Positions 7,823-15,000 of a stretch of 15,000 nucleotides of DNA are shown piece after piece. This DNA comes from Symbiodinium natans (Eukaryota > Sar > Dinophyceae > Suessiales > Symbiodiniaceae), in the NCBI GenBank assembly GCA_905221605.1, contig CAJNDS010001580.1:115001-130000 (forward strand), given 5' to 3'. The notes beneath the pieces are model-generated. The model did no database searches. It saw nothing but the letters and a program-made list of their open reading frames with translations, and had not been told where the DNA came from. The first letter of the stretch is position 1; each line of letters starts with the position of its first letter. Both the position numbers and the translations under genes were made by a program.

Positions 7823-8164
7823 ACCCCGAAACCCCCCAAACACGGGTGTTGCTCCAGCTGCCAGGAAACCTCCATGACCGGCTCACATCGAAGCCCCAGC
7901 GTGCCTGGCATGAGGAAGTAGGTCGATGCTTGGGTGTGGTTGTTGATGGGTGCTCCGTTTTTTTTTAACTAATATAATTATGGTCACTGATTCAACTTAT
8001 TTTGAAGTTAAATGTTTCTTGTAGGGGGGCGTCCATGGTTAAGGCGGGCACATTCAGGGTAGGGTTTCTAGGCGCAAGGTTGAGGGTGCTGGTCAAGAGG
8101 TCGGAGGGCCGAAAGTGCCAGTGAGAGCGCCTCACTTGGCTCCTTGAGCGAGCACTGTGACAAC
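7823..8164. other. Gene-free unique stretch
   Basis: Mixed sequence with an AT-rich patch at 7958-8020. No recognisable coding, RNA or repeat feature apart from isolated AGGGT motifs. Confidence 0.35.
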
Positions 8165-8207
8165 TAGGGTTTAGGGTTTAGGGCCTTTAGGGTTTAGGGT
8201 TTAGGGT
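8165..8207 (+). repeat. Short TTTAGGG tract
   Basis: About six units, with one interrupted unit (GGGCCTTTAGGG). Confidence 0.88.
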
Positions 8208-8278
8208 GAAGACCTAGTGGTTCTTAGCAAAGAGTTGGGGACATTTCGGGACCCTGGGCACATGTTGCTCTGATGACT

Positions 8279-8543
8279 AAGGGATATAAGGAGGGACCCC
8301 TAGAAAGGGACCCTTACTTCTATTCCCCTACATAACCCCGACATATGCCTTACATTGTCCCGATAAACCTAATAAGCCCTACGTTGGAGTAACAAAAATG
8401 TATATACTTGTTTGGTGTAGGTAGCCATACTAGGAACCCAGAACCAAAAAACAAGTATTAAAGTATAGTACTCCAAAACCCAGTAAGTAGCCCCTACATG
8501 ACCCCTAAGGTCCACTATAAAGGGCCCCCTCCTTTAGTCCCTT
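8279..8543. mobile_element. Possible longer foldback element with nested inverted repeat
   Basis: AAGGGATATAAGGAGGGACC at 8279-8298 resembles the inverse of the right end (AAGGGACTAAAGGAGGGGGC), giving terminal inverted repeats of about 22 bp with a few mismatches. Inside, ATACTTGTTTGGT (8404-8416) pairs imperfectly with ACCAAAAAACAAGTAT (8443-8458), and TAGGAACCCAGAACCAAA resembles the right half of MITE family 1. It may be an older composite element, and lacks coding capacity. Confidence 0.45.
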
Positions 8544-8676
8544 GTGCTGAAGTAATCCGATAATCCGAAAATGATGGTCGAGTGAAACTCGTCTTCTACT
8601 TGCCCGGCGCGTGGCTTCGGGTTGAGGCACTAGAGCCCGCCTGCTGCGTCACGCGTAGACCGGAAAGGGCTGAAGC

Positions 8677-8798
8677 CCCAAACCCAAAACCCTAAACCTA
8701 AACCCACCCTATACAAACCCTAAGCTAACCCTAAACCCTGAACCTTACTAAGGGCCCCCCCTAAACCCTAAACCCTGATCCCTAAACAACCCTAAAAC
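8677..8798 (-). repeat. Degenerate CCCTAAA tract
   Basis: Decayed CCCTAAA units interrupted by short unique pieces. A GC-rich island (8800-8900, including GACGGCCGGCCGCGC) separates it from the following G-strand tract. Confidence 0.75.
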
Positions 8799-8905
8799 TA
8801 CATGCTTAGAAGTCAGGAGAGCTCCGAAGTGAAACAGGCATCACAGGAGACGGCCGGCCGCGCATCTCAGTGAATAACCTCGGTAGAGGTCAGCCAAGAG
8901 GTGGA

Positions 8906-9045
8906 GGGTTTTGGGGTTTTTAGGGCTTTTAGGGCTTTAGGTTTAGGGCTTAGGGTTTTTTGGACTTAGTGTTAGGGTTTAGGGTTTAGGGCGTCAGACT
9001 TAAGTTGAGGGTTTAGGGCTTCAGGTCTGGGGTTTAGGGTCGAGG
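8906..9045 (+). repeat. Degenerate TTTAGGG tract
   Basis: Units TTTAGGG, TTTTAGGGC and TTGAGGG are interspersed with short unique sequence. Confidence 0.75.
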
Positions 9046-9072
9046 ATCGTGCTGGAGATCCAAACACAGAAG

Positions 9073-9098
9073 CCTAAACCCTAAACCCTAAACCCTAA
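9073..9098 (-). repeat. Short CCCTAAA tract
   Basis: Nearly four units directly after a G-strand region, so a G-to-C inversion lies at about 9045-9073. Confidence 0.85.
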
Positions 9099-9177
9099 GC
9101 CATGGAGTGGCAGCGCAAAGGACTGCTGATAAACAAAACACAAAGTACCACCTCCTGAAACTCTATATGAGCACATA

Positions 9178-9297
9178 CCCAAAACCCTAAACTCTCTTGA
9201 CCCTAACCCCAAAACTCTCTTGACCTTAACCCTAAACCCTAAACTCTAAACCCTAAGCCCTAAGCCCCAAGCCCTAAGCCCTAAGCCCTAAACCTAA
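9178..9297 (-). repeat. CCCTAAA tract with CCCTAAG variant cluster
   Basis: Decayed first half with ACTCTCTTGACC twice, then a run of CCCTAAG units (about 9252-9287) ending in CCCTAAACC. The variant cluster implies local unit copying. Confidence 0.8.
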
Positions 9298-9575
9298 CAA
9301 CACACCCTGAGGTGCCAGCGATATCCACGAGTAGCACGGTGAGCAAGACACCGCCCAAGAGGGCGCCAATCGCCTGAAACTCGGATGGCCCTTTACCAGG
9401 ATGGGCTATTCTACCCTAGAATCCCTTGAAAGGCCCTTTATAGGGTTCATGTACCCTATACTCCCGTAAAAGGCCCTTTATAGGGTTCAAGTCGTAAGGC
9501 CTAACAGCCCATGGTGGTATGAAGCCCACAAAAGATGCAACCAAGGCTCGCACCAGAAGGGGTTAAGAGTTAAGG
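9298..9575. other. Unique stretch with a 40-bp tandem duplication
   Basis: Two direct 40-bp copies lie at 9412-9451 and 9452-9491. Each begins TACCCTA and contains AAAGGCCCTTTATAGGGTTC. CCCTTTATAGGG within each is itself nearly palindromic. No gene is recognised. Confidence 0.7.
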
Positions 9576-9629
9576 CCCCAAACCCTGAACCCTAAACCCT
9601 GAACCCTAAACCCTAAACCCTAAACCCCA
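9576..9629 (-). repeat. CCCTAAA tract
   Basis: Seven units, including two CCCTGAA. It faces the G-strand tract at 9711 across an 82-bp spacer that carries GTCTGGACCCGAAACCC at 9652-9668. Confidence 0.88.
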
Positions 9630-9710
9630 CTTTCAACCCATGGGTGTGAGGGTCTGGACCCGAAACCCCTAAATCCTAGCCTTAAAACCTATAAATCCTT
9701 GCAGCTTAGA

Positions 9711-9812
9711 GTTTAGGGGTTTAGGGTTTAGGGGTATTAGGGGTATTAGGGGTAATAGGGGTTTAGGGGTTTAGGGTTTAGGGTTTAGATGTTTAGGGGT
9801 TTAGGGGTGTAG
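9711..9812 (+). repeat. TTTAGGG/GGGGTATTA variant tract
   Basis: Units mix TTTAGGG, TTTAGGGG and a cluster of TATTAGGGG (three in a row, one TAATAGGGG). Confidence 0.85.
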
Positions 9813-9964
9813 GATTGCAGGGTCGGGACCTCCAAGGTATCAGCTATCCCCTGCCTGGACCAGAGAACGGTCTGTCATGGGCTGGATCGCCTTGGCCTGA
9901 CGGCATGCCCAAGAAGGACGATCAGAATGGGTTTTGGTTCTAGACGTTTTAGACAAGAAGTTGC

Positions 9965-10052
9965 AGGGTTTGCAGGGTTTAGGGGTTTATGGGGCTTAGG
10001 GTTTATAGGGTTTTGGGGTTATAGGGTTTAGGGTTGAGGGTTTAGGGCTTTG
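9965..10052 (+). repeat. Degenerate G-strand tract
   Basis: Units GCAGGGTTT, TTATGGGG, TTATAGGG and TTTAGGG. Confidence 0.75.
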
Positions 10053-10152
10053 TGGCCAGCCAGCTGCAGAAAGGGTTCGCCCGATGAGCTTTCTCTACGC
10101 CTACCATAGGCTGGGAGCACAAAGGGTTCTCCAACAGCCCTGTCAGAGCAGC

Positions 10153-10228
10153 GATATACACCCTATAAACCCCTAAGCCTGCAAACCCCTATATCCCGAT
10201 AAACACCCATCAACCCCGAACCCCCAAA
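10153..10228 (-). repeat. Diverged C-strand tract (CCCTATAAA type)
   Basis: CACCCTATAAACCCC, CTGCAAACCCC and ATCCCGATAAAC motifs. It is the mirror of the preceding G-strand tract across the unique 10055-10150 sequence. Confidence 0.6.
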
Positions 10229-10269
10229 GTGCAAGCTCGTCTCAACACAGGCGTTGCTGCCCTGCTCAC

Positions 10270-10890
10270 ATCCTTCTAACTCCCTATAAAACTCTATAAA
10301 GCCCTATACACCCCGATAACCCTATAAACCCTAAGCCCTATAAAAAATCCTGTATAAAAAATCTTGCAGCCCCCGTTAAAACCCTATAAACCCCTGCAAC
10401 CCTTAAATAACCCTGTACAAATCCTATAACTCACTATAAACCCTAAACCCTTAAAAAAACCCATAAAACATCCTTATTACTCCCTATGACCCGATAAACC
10501 CTCAAAAGCCATACTAAAAGCCCATAACTCCCTGTAAGCCCTAAACCCTAAAAAACCCTGTAAACACCCTCTAACTCCCTATAATCCCCGATACCCCGTT
10601 AAAAACCTATAAACCCCTGCAACCCTTAAAAAAACCCTGTACAAATCCTATAACTCACTATAAACCCCAAGCCCTTAAAAAAAAACATAGAACATCCTCA
10701 TTACTCCCTATGAACCTGATAAACCCTCAAAAACCCTACTAAAAGCCCAGAACTCCCTATAAGCCCCAAACCCTAAAAAACCCTGTAAACACCCTTCTAA
10801 CTCCCTATCATCCCCGATAAACTCTAAAAAACAAAAAAAATCAATATAACTCCCAATAAAACCGATAAACTCTAAAAAGCCCTCTAAGCC
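10270..10890 (-). repeat. Diverged CCCTATAAA-type region with a 223-bp tandem duplication
   Basis: Unit 1 runs from 10371 to 10593 and unit 2 from 10594 to about 10820. Both begin CCCCGTTAAAA and continue CCCTGCAACCCTTAAA, then CCCTGTACAAATCCTATAAC, with scattered substitutions and small indels. Partial copies of the unit's end (CTAACTCCCTATAA) lie just before 10371. Within each unit the sequence is built of degenerate 9-15-bp telomere-like pieces. Confidence 0.85.
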
Positions 10891-10899
10891 CCTGAATTG

Positions 10900-10999
10900 C
10901 CCTAAACCCTAAACCCTAAACCCCAAACCCCAAACCCCAAACCCCAAACCCTAAACCCTAAACCCTAACCCTACAAACCCTATAACCCTAAACCCTAAA
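10900..10999 (-). repeat. CCCTAAA tract with CCCCAAA x4 block
   Basis: Three CCCTAAA units, exactly four CCCCAAA units (10921-10948), then CCCTAAA units again, decaying after 10970. The same four-unit block occurs at 11917-11944. Confidence 0.92.
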
Positions 11000-11116
11000 T
11001 GAAAATTCCTATAACCCCCTAAGTTGCAAGATCGCCTTGCTGATGTCCAGCGAGCGCCGCAGGAACTTAAAGACCGGCACCGTCACCATAATCCTCGGAG
11101 TCTAAAGGGAAGATTC
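11000..11116. other. GC-rich island between opposing telomere tracts
   Basis: A unique stretch of roughly 115 bp, GC-rich in its middle (GTCCAGCGAGCGCCGCAGG at about 11045-11063), lies between a CCCTAAA tract and a TTTAGGG tract. It resembles dinoflagellate exon composition, but no protein is recognisable. Confidence 0.5.
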
Positions 11117-11240
11117 GGGTTTAGGGTTTAGGGTTTAGGGTTTAGGGTTTAGGGTTTAGGGTTTAGGGTTTAGGGTTTAGGGTTTAGGGTTTAGGGTTTA
11201 GGGTTTAGTGCTAGGGTTTAAGGTTTAGGGCTTAGGGAAT
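11117..11240 (+). repeat. Long TTTAGGG array
   Basis: About 13 perfect units to 11208, then three altered units. This is the longest uninterrupted G-strand array in the window. Confidence 0.95.
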
Positions 11241-11270
11241 GGGAATTGAGGTTTGGTGTTTAGGGTTCCT

Positions 11271-11369
11271 ATTATGAGGATTGTGGTATTTTGGTGGTAC
11301 TTTGAGCACCCTTGTGGGAAATGCCCACATAAAGGTATCAAAATACAACGGGCCTCGTCCTCAACAATT
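11271..11369. mobile_element. Imperfect foldback hairpin, possible small MITE
   Basis: GTATTTTG (11286-11293) is the inverse of CAAAATAC (11339-11346). Inside, TGTGGG and CCCACA form a further stem. The outer arms ATGAGGATT and GTCCTCAA match loosely. Only one copy was seen. Confidence 0.45.
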
Positions 11370-11586
11370 GAAGTCTGAAGCCACCTAAAACCTCCTAAGG
11401 CTCAGGCAAGGCTCGGGCCAGAGACGTTGTTTTAGGGTTAACGGTTTCGGGTTCAGGGGCCTGAGACCCTGACTCACGACGCTTGAACCCGAAACGCACA
11501 CCCTCCACGAATCTCCCCTGAACCCTAAAATCCTCAGACCCTTAAACCCTCCACCCCACAAGTCCTCAAGTCCTCAAGCTCTCTAA

Positions 11587-11683
11587 GGGATCTTCCCCCT
11601 TATACTAACAGCCCTTAATAGGGATTATCATAGGGGGTACTATAATCCCTATTAAGGACTGCTAGTATAAGGGAGAACATCCC
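11587..11683. mobile_element. Foldback MITE family 2, copy 2
   Basis: 97 bp. The left arm 11587-11628 and the inverse of the right arm 11642-11683 agree at 38 of 42 positions around a 13-bp centre. The arms begin GGGAT and contain CCCTTATACTA(A/G)CAG. There is no coding capacity and no clear target duplication. It is the better-preserved of two copies (the other at 6520-6610). Confidence 0.85.
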
Positions 11684-11699
11684 AACCTCTACTGTTCAA

Positions 11700-11845
11700 A
11701 CCCGAGAATCTGCCAAACCCCAAACCCTCAAAGCCCTAAACCCCTGAACTCTGAACCCCTAATTGAACAGTAAACCTGCCTCGGCATCCTTTTGTCTGGT
11801 CATTTCATGACCCTAAACCGAAACCCACCCGAAACCCTAAACCGC
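11700..11845 (-). repeat. Degenerate CCCTAAA-like motifs
   Basis: Scattered CCCCAAACCC, CCCTAAACCCC, CCGAAACCC. Unique sequence at 11775-11805 interrupts them. Confidence 0.5.
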
Positions 11846-11888
11846 TTGATAGGTGAAAATGCATCCTTTGGGACTCTTGCTTCCGATA

Positions 11889-11991
11889 ACCCTAAACCCT
11901 AACCCTAAGCCGTGAACCCCAAACCCCAAACCCCAAACCCCAAACCCTAAACCCTAAACCCTAAACCCTAAACCCTAAACCCTAAACCCTA
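11889..11991 (-). repeat. CCCTAAA array with CCCCAAA x4 block
   Basis: Exactly four CCCCAAA units at 11917-11944, then about seven perfect CCCTAAA units. The order repeats that at 10921-10969. Confidence 0.93.
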
Positions 11992-11992
11992 G

Positions 11993-12066
11993 GGCCCCGA
12001 CATCGCCGCCACAGCCAGCAGCCCGCCATTCACCCGGGCGGCCTCGGGAGCTCTCAGAGGGCGTAA
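11993..12066. other. GC-rich island between opposing telomere tracts
   Basis: About 74 bp of very GC-rich unique sequence (CATCGCCGCCACAGCCAGCA at 12001-12020, then CCCGGGCGG). It starts directly at the end of a CCCTAAA array and leads into a TTTAGGG array. No product is recognised. Confidence 0.55.
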
Positions 12067-12071
12067 GGGCT

Positions 12072-12231
12072 TTGGGGCTTAGGGTTAGGGTTTAGGGTTT
12101 AGGGTTTAGGGTTTAGGGTTTAGGGTTCAGGGTTCAGGGTTTAGGGTTTAGGGTTTAGGGTTTAGGGTTTAGGGTTTAGGGTTTGGGGCTTAGGGTTTAG
12201 GGTTTAGGGTTTAGGGGGGGGGGGGGGGGGG
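12072..12231 (+). repeat. TTTAGGG array ending in an 18-G homopolymer
   Basis: About 20 units, with a cluster of TTCAGGG near 12125 and one TTTGGGGC. The last unit passes straight into 18 G (12214-12231). Confidence 0.93.
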
Positions 12232-12319
12232 TATTTCAACCGATCGACTTTCTGTTTTCCTATATGGTGTCCCTTGTAAGCCCACGAAAGGCAAGTAAAA
12301 AGAATCCCCAAGGCCAACC

Positions 12320-12460
12320 TAGCTTGGGTTTAGGGTTCAGGGGTTTAGGGTTCAAGGGTTCGGGATTTGGGGCTTTTGGGAAACCCAAGAGCGCAGTGTC
12401 AGGTGCTTAGGGTTTAGGGTCTAGGGTCTAGGGTTTAGGGTTTAGGGTTGAGGTCGAAAC
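12320..12460 (+). repeat. Degenerate TTTAGGG tracts
   Basis: Units at 12326-12370 and 12407-12452, including three CTAGGGT variants near 12419-12432. Confidence 0.75.
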
Positions 12461-12862
12461 CCTGAGGCTCAAAAACATCAACGAAACGAGAGTCGCTGGT
12501 GTCTTAAGGAGGGCTACTTAGGGCTTAGGGTTAAGGGCCGGAGACTTAAAAAGCTCGGGATGTCAGGGTTTTGGGTTCAATAGTATATCAGGGTTTAGGG
12601 CTTGAAGGACAGGCCCGTGCTTTCTTCCACCTTGCCTGCCGCACTTGTCGGACCATACTGGTCGAAGTCGGGCTAGGGTTTAGGGTTCAACAGGGTTCGG
12701 GATTTGAGGTTTGGGGTTTAGCATTTCTATTTAGGATTCATAGGACCAGGATCCTTGATGGACCCTTTTTCCCATGGACACCAGACCAGGACCTGAAAGC
12801 CCTGCGCGGGCCTTGGTGTTCAATCCCATGAGGAAGGCGCTCAGCGACCTTGAAGCATGCTC
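12461..12862. other. Unique stretch with scattered G-strand motifs
   Basis: Telomere-like motifs at 12515-12540, 12588-12602 and 12672-12722 alternate with unique sequence. An open frame of 86 codons at 12571-12831 crosses these motifs and has no recognisable domain, so it is not called as a gene. Confidence 0.4.
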
Positions 12863-13000
12863 ACCCTGAACCCTAAACCCTAAATCCTGAACCCTTAACC
12901 CTGAATCCTTCACCCTAAACCCTAAACCCTCAACCCCAGACCCTAAACTCTGAATCCCTAAACCCTAAGCCCTAAACCCTAAACCCTAAACCCTAAACCT
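12863..13000 (-). repeat. CCCTAAA tract with many variants
   Basis: Degenerate first part (CCCTGAA, CCCTCAA, AATCCTGAACC), then about five good units at its right end. It faces the TTTAGGG array at 13101 across a spacer carrying GTCTGGACCCGAAACCC (13026-13042). Confidence 0.88.
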
Positions 13001-13090
13001 TGCATCCCCAGGCTCGATCCCTGGAGTCTGGACCCGAAACCCGCGAATCCCCTAAACCCCAAATCCCTCAACTAGAAACCCAAAAGGGTC

Positions 13091-13257
13091 TAGGGGTTGG
13101 GGTTTAGGGTTTAGGGTTTAGGGTTTAGGGTTTAGGGTTTAGGGTTTAGGGTTTAGGGTTTAGGGCTTCGGGTTTAGGGTTTAGGGTTTAGGGTTTAGGG
13201 TTTAGGGTTTAGGGTTATAGGTTATAGGGTCTAGGGTCTGGGTTTAGGGTTAAACCC
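13091..13257 (+). repeat. Long TTTAGGG array ending in an inversion
   Basis: Nine perfect units (13101-13164), one CTTCGGG, then about six more units to 13216. After CTAGGGT variants it ends in GGGTTTA (13240-13246), a 4-nt loop and TAAACCC (13251-13257), a G-to-C turn. Confidence 0.93.
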
Positions 13258-13518
13258 CTGAGCCTGAACCCCCAAAAAGGGAATAATAAGGGTACTTATG
13301 GGCATCCTAGACGTCAGGGTATTGCGTGTTGTACTTTACGGCTTATGAGGGATTTGGGCTTAGGATTTAGGGGATATGACGGGGCTTGTAGGGCAATATA
13401 GGGTGAACCACTGAGAGCCCAGAACCCAACTCACAAAACCGTCGAAGCCCCTCCAATCCGAGAGGCGCGAAACCCCTCCAGCATGCAAACCTCCTCCTGC
13501 CTCCAGACCTGAAAGCTC

Positions 13519-13648
13519 AAACCCTAAACCCTAAACCTTAAACCCTGAACCCTAAACCTAAACCCTACACCCTACACCCTACACCCTACACCCTAAACCC
13601 TAAACCCTAAACCCTAAACCCAACCCTAAACCCTAAACCCTCAACCCG
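13519..13648 (-). repeat. CCCTAAA tract with CCCTACA block
   Basis: CCCTAAA units enclose a run of four CCCTACA units (about 13563-13590) and a CCCTCAA end. A GC-rich island (13650-13740) follows. Confidence 0.92.
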
Positions 13649-14469
13649 GTGCAGCCCAGCCGAGCCGCGCGAGAATCACGGCAGAGCGCAGCCAACGCAG
13701 CAGGGTGCGCCTCATGCCAGGAACGACTTCGAACACCGGCGACCAAAACCCTGAACCCAGAAGGGTTCCATAATCTTAGAACATGGTTTTAATTTTGTAT
13801 TCAAAAGTCGCGAATCGTCTTTAGATGTTCTTGTTCATATCTTATTCTACTCGTTTATTCGATATACGATTATATTCCAGAGTTATACATATCTGCGGTT
13901 AATTATGGGTTCTTGGGGGGGCCCGTGACTGATGGACATCACTGCTCGCGTAGTGCGCGGTGCTGGGAGCTGAACTAAGCCATTCATCTTGCCATTCATC
14001 TTCGTCCAACACAAGGGAAGGATGCGCAAGTCCCCTCTACTACTGGTTCACGGGGCTGAGGCTTGGGAGATTCCTCCATCTAACTTTCAAGCAGTGCCGA
14101 ATATGCTCTTATAAGGACTTTACATCATTATATGCATATAGCATGAAACTATAAGAGCATTTTTTCATATGCAACAGTATAGGAGCACCTTGTTATTTTC
14201 TAAGGCATTGTTTTCTTACTATAAAAGTCTATTGTCATACTTTTAGTATACTGCATCTTATGGTCTCATTGTAGTATGATAGGAATATATTTGTATGTTC
14301 AGATATTTGAAACTAGTATATGGCTATATTCTTAACATAGTTCCTAAGTATACTAATATATTGCTTTCTTACTACAAGGGAAATTGGTATATTGAAATGT
14401 AAATATGTTCTTCATGGTAGTATCTCGTTCTATTATTCTCCTAGTCGTCCCGCGGTGTACTAAAATATT

Positions 14470-14470
<1 letters not shown>

Positions 14471-14503
<33 letters not shown>

Positions 14504-14505
14504 CA
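14471..14505. repeat. (AC)n/(AT)n microsatellite
   Basis: CACACACATACAT followed by about ten AT dinucleotides. Confidence 0.9.
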
Positions 14506-14625
14506 CCTCGCTATATCCGCTATATAGTTATATACTTATATGGTTTGAAGGTTTTAGAATTATGAACCTATCGACTCATCGACTTATATAAACTGATAAA
14601 AACACATTGTTATGTGAAATCTTAT

Positions 14626-14668
14626 AAATAAATAAATATATATATATATATATATAGATATAGATAGG
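14626..14668. repeat. (AAAT)n/(AT)n/(GATA)n microsatellite
   Basis: AATAAATAAATA passes into about ten TA units, then GATATAGATAG. Confidence 0.88.
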
Positions 14669-14874
14669 TTTAATACCATTGTGGTTTTGCTATGATCTCA
14701 TACTTTCATACTTTTCAATATGATGTTACTATGTTACTACATTTTTCGAGGTTATTATCATGTTGTAATGTTATATTCTATCTTAACTTATACATTATTG
14801 TCGGGGCGGATTGCTATCAGGTCTAACTAGATGTATGTGGAACAGTTTTCCTTGTAGCTAAAATGTCACAGACA

Positions 14875-14918
14875 CAAAGAGAGAAAGCACGAGGGAGAGA
14901 GTGAGAGAGAGAGAGAGG
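14875..14918 (+). repeat. (GA)n microsatellite
   Basis: Purine-only GAGA repeats with a few substitutions, at the right edge of the AT-rich block. Confidence 0.85.
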
Positions 14919-14973
14919 GGCGTTCCCCCAATAAAAAGGATGCGCTGGTGCACTCCTCCTGCTGTGATCCAAC

Positions 14974-15000
14974 CCCTAAACCCTAAACCCTAAACCCTAG
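14974..15000 (-). repeat. CCCTAAA tract, cut by the window edge
   Basis: Nearly four units, probably continuing beyond the window. Confidence 0.9.

Larger units (their letters stand above)
13760..14940. other. AT-rich block without telomere motifs
   Basis: About 1.2 kb of clearly AT-rich sequence, unlike the rest of the window, with no CCCTAAA or TTTAGGG run. ATGCTCTTATA (14103-14113) inverts to TATAAGAGCAT (14150-14160) around the palindrome TATATGCATATA (14129-14140). An 18-nt motif ATTG(T/C)TTTCTTACTA(T/C)AA occurs at 14207 and 14360. No gene is recognised; one 64-codon frame at 13960-14154 is uninformative. Confidence 0.7.

Noticed and set aside
10270-11000. CRISPR-like array
   Set aside because: Regular short repeats are present, but they are degenerate telomere-like units without constant spacers, and the genome is eukaryotic.
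13005-13023. tRNA-like T-arm (CCAGG-CTCGATC-CCTGG) and a B-box-like GGCTCGAATCC near 5287
   Set aside because: No acceptor, D or anticodon arms can be placed upstream, where the sequence is telomere repeat or unrelated. Treated as chance or as a small hairpin.
14973-15000. True chromosome end at the right edge
   Set aside because: A right-hand chromosome end would read TTTAGGG on the plus strand. Here it is CCCTAAA, so this is another interstitial tract.

Overview
The window looks like dinoflagellate nuclear DNA, most likely from the Symbiodiniaceae or a close relative. Two things suggest this. One is an intronless gene joining a ubiquitin-like domain to a run of 41-residue RCC1-type repeats (…DGSVVTWG…GGDSS…), an architecture I associate with dinoflagellate genomes. 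The other is abundant Arabidopsis-type telomere repeat (TTTAGGG/CCCTAAA), which dinoflagellates use. Assignment is from memory and pattern, not from a search. There are no bacterial-type genes, and I found no convincing rRNA, tRNA or CRISPR.

Layout. Positions 1-700 hold no recognisable gene. Positions 702-2174 (minus strand) hold the only well-supported gene. From about 2340 to 13650 the DNA is a mosaic of telomere-like tracts, some pure (5459-5527, 7741-7822, 11117-11208, 13101-13164), many degenerate. Their orientation switches more than twenty times. Between them lie short GC-rich islands, miniature inverted-repeat elements (two families with more than one copy, plus single foldbacks), tandem duplications, a 183-bp C-rich tract and G homopolymers of up to 35 bases. 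Positions 13760-14940 form a strikingly AT-rich block without telomere motifs, rich in microsatellites. The window closes in another CCCTAAA tract.

Interpretation. This resembles a subtelomeric or interstitial-telomere region built by repeated telomere-tract insertion, inversion and foldback-element insertion. The recurring unit is CCCTAAA tract - short GC-rich island (about 65-115 bp) - TTTAGGG tract, the orientation expected of a tiny DNA fragment capped by telomeres at both ends. No set of genes here works as a pathway; the interest is structural. Some of it (homopolymers, inverted tracts) could be affected by assembly error, so read-level confirmation matters.
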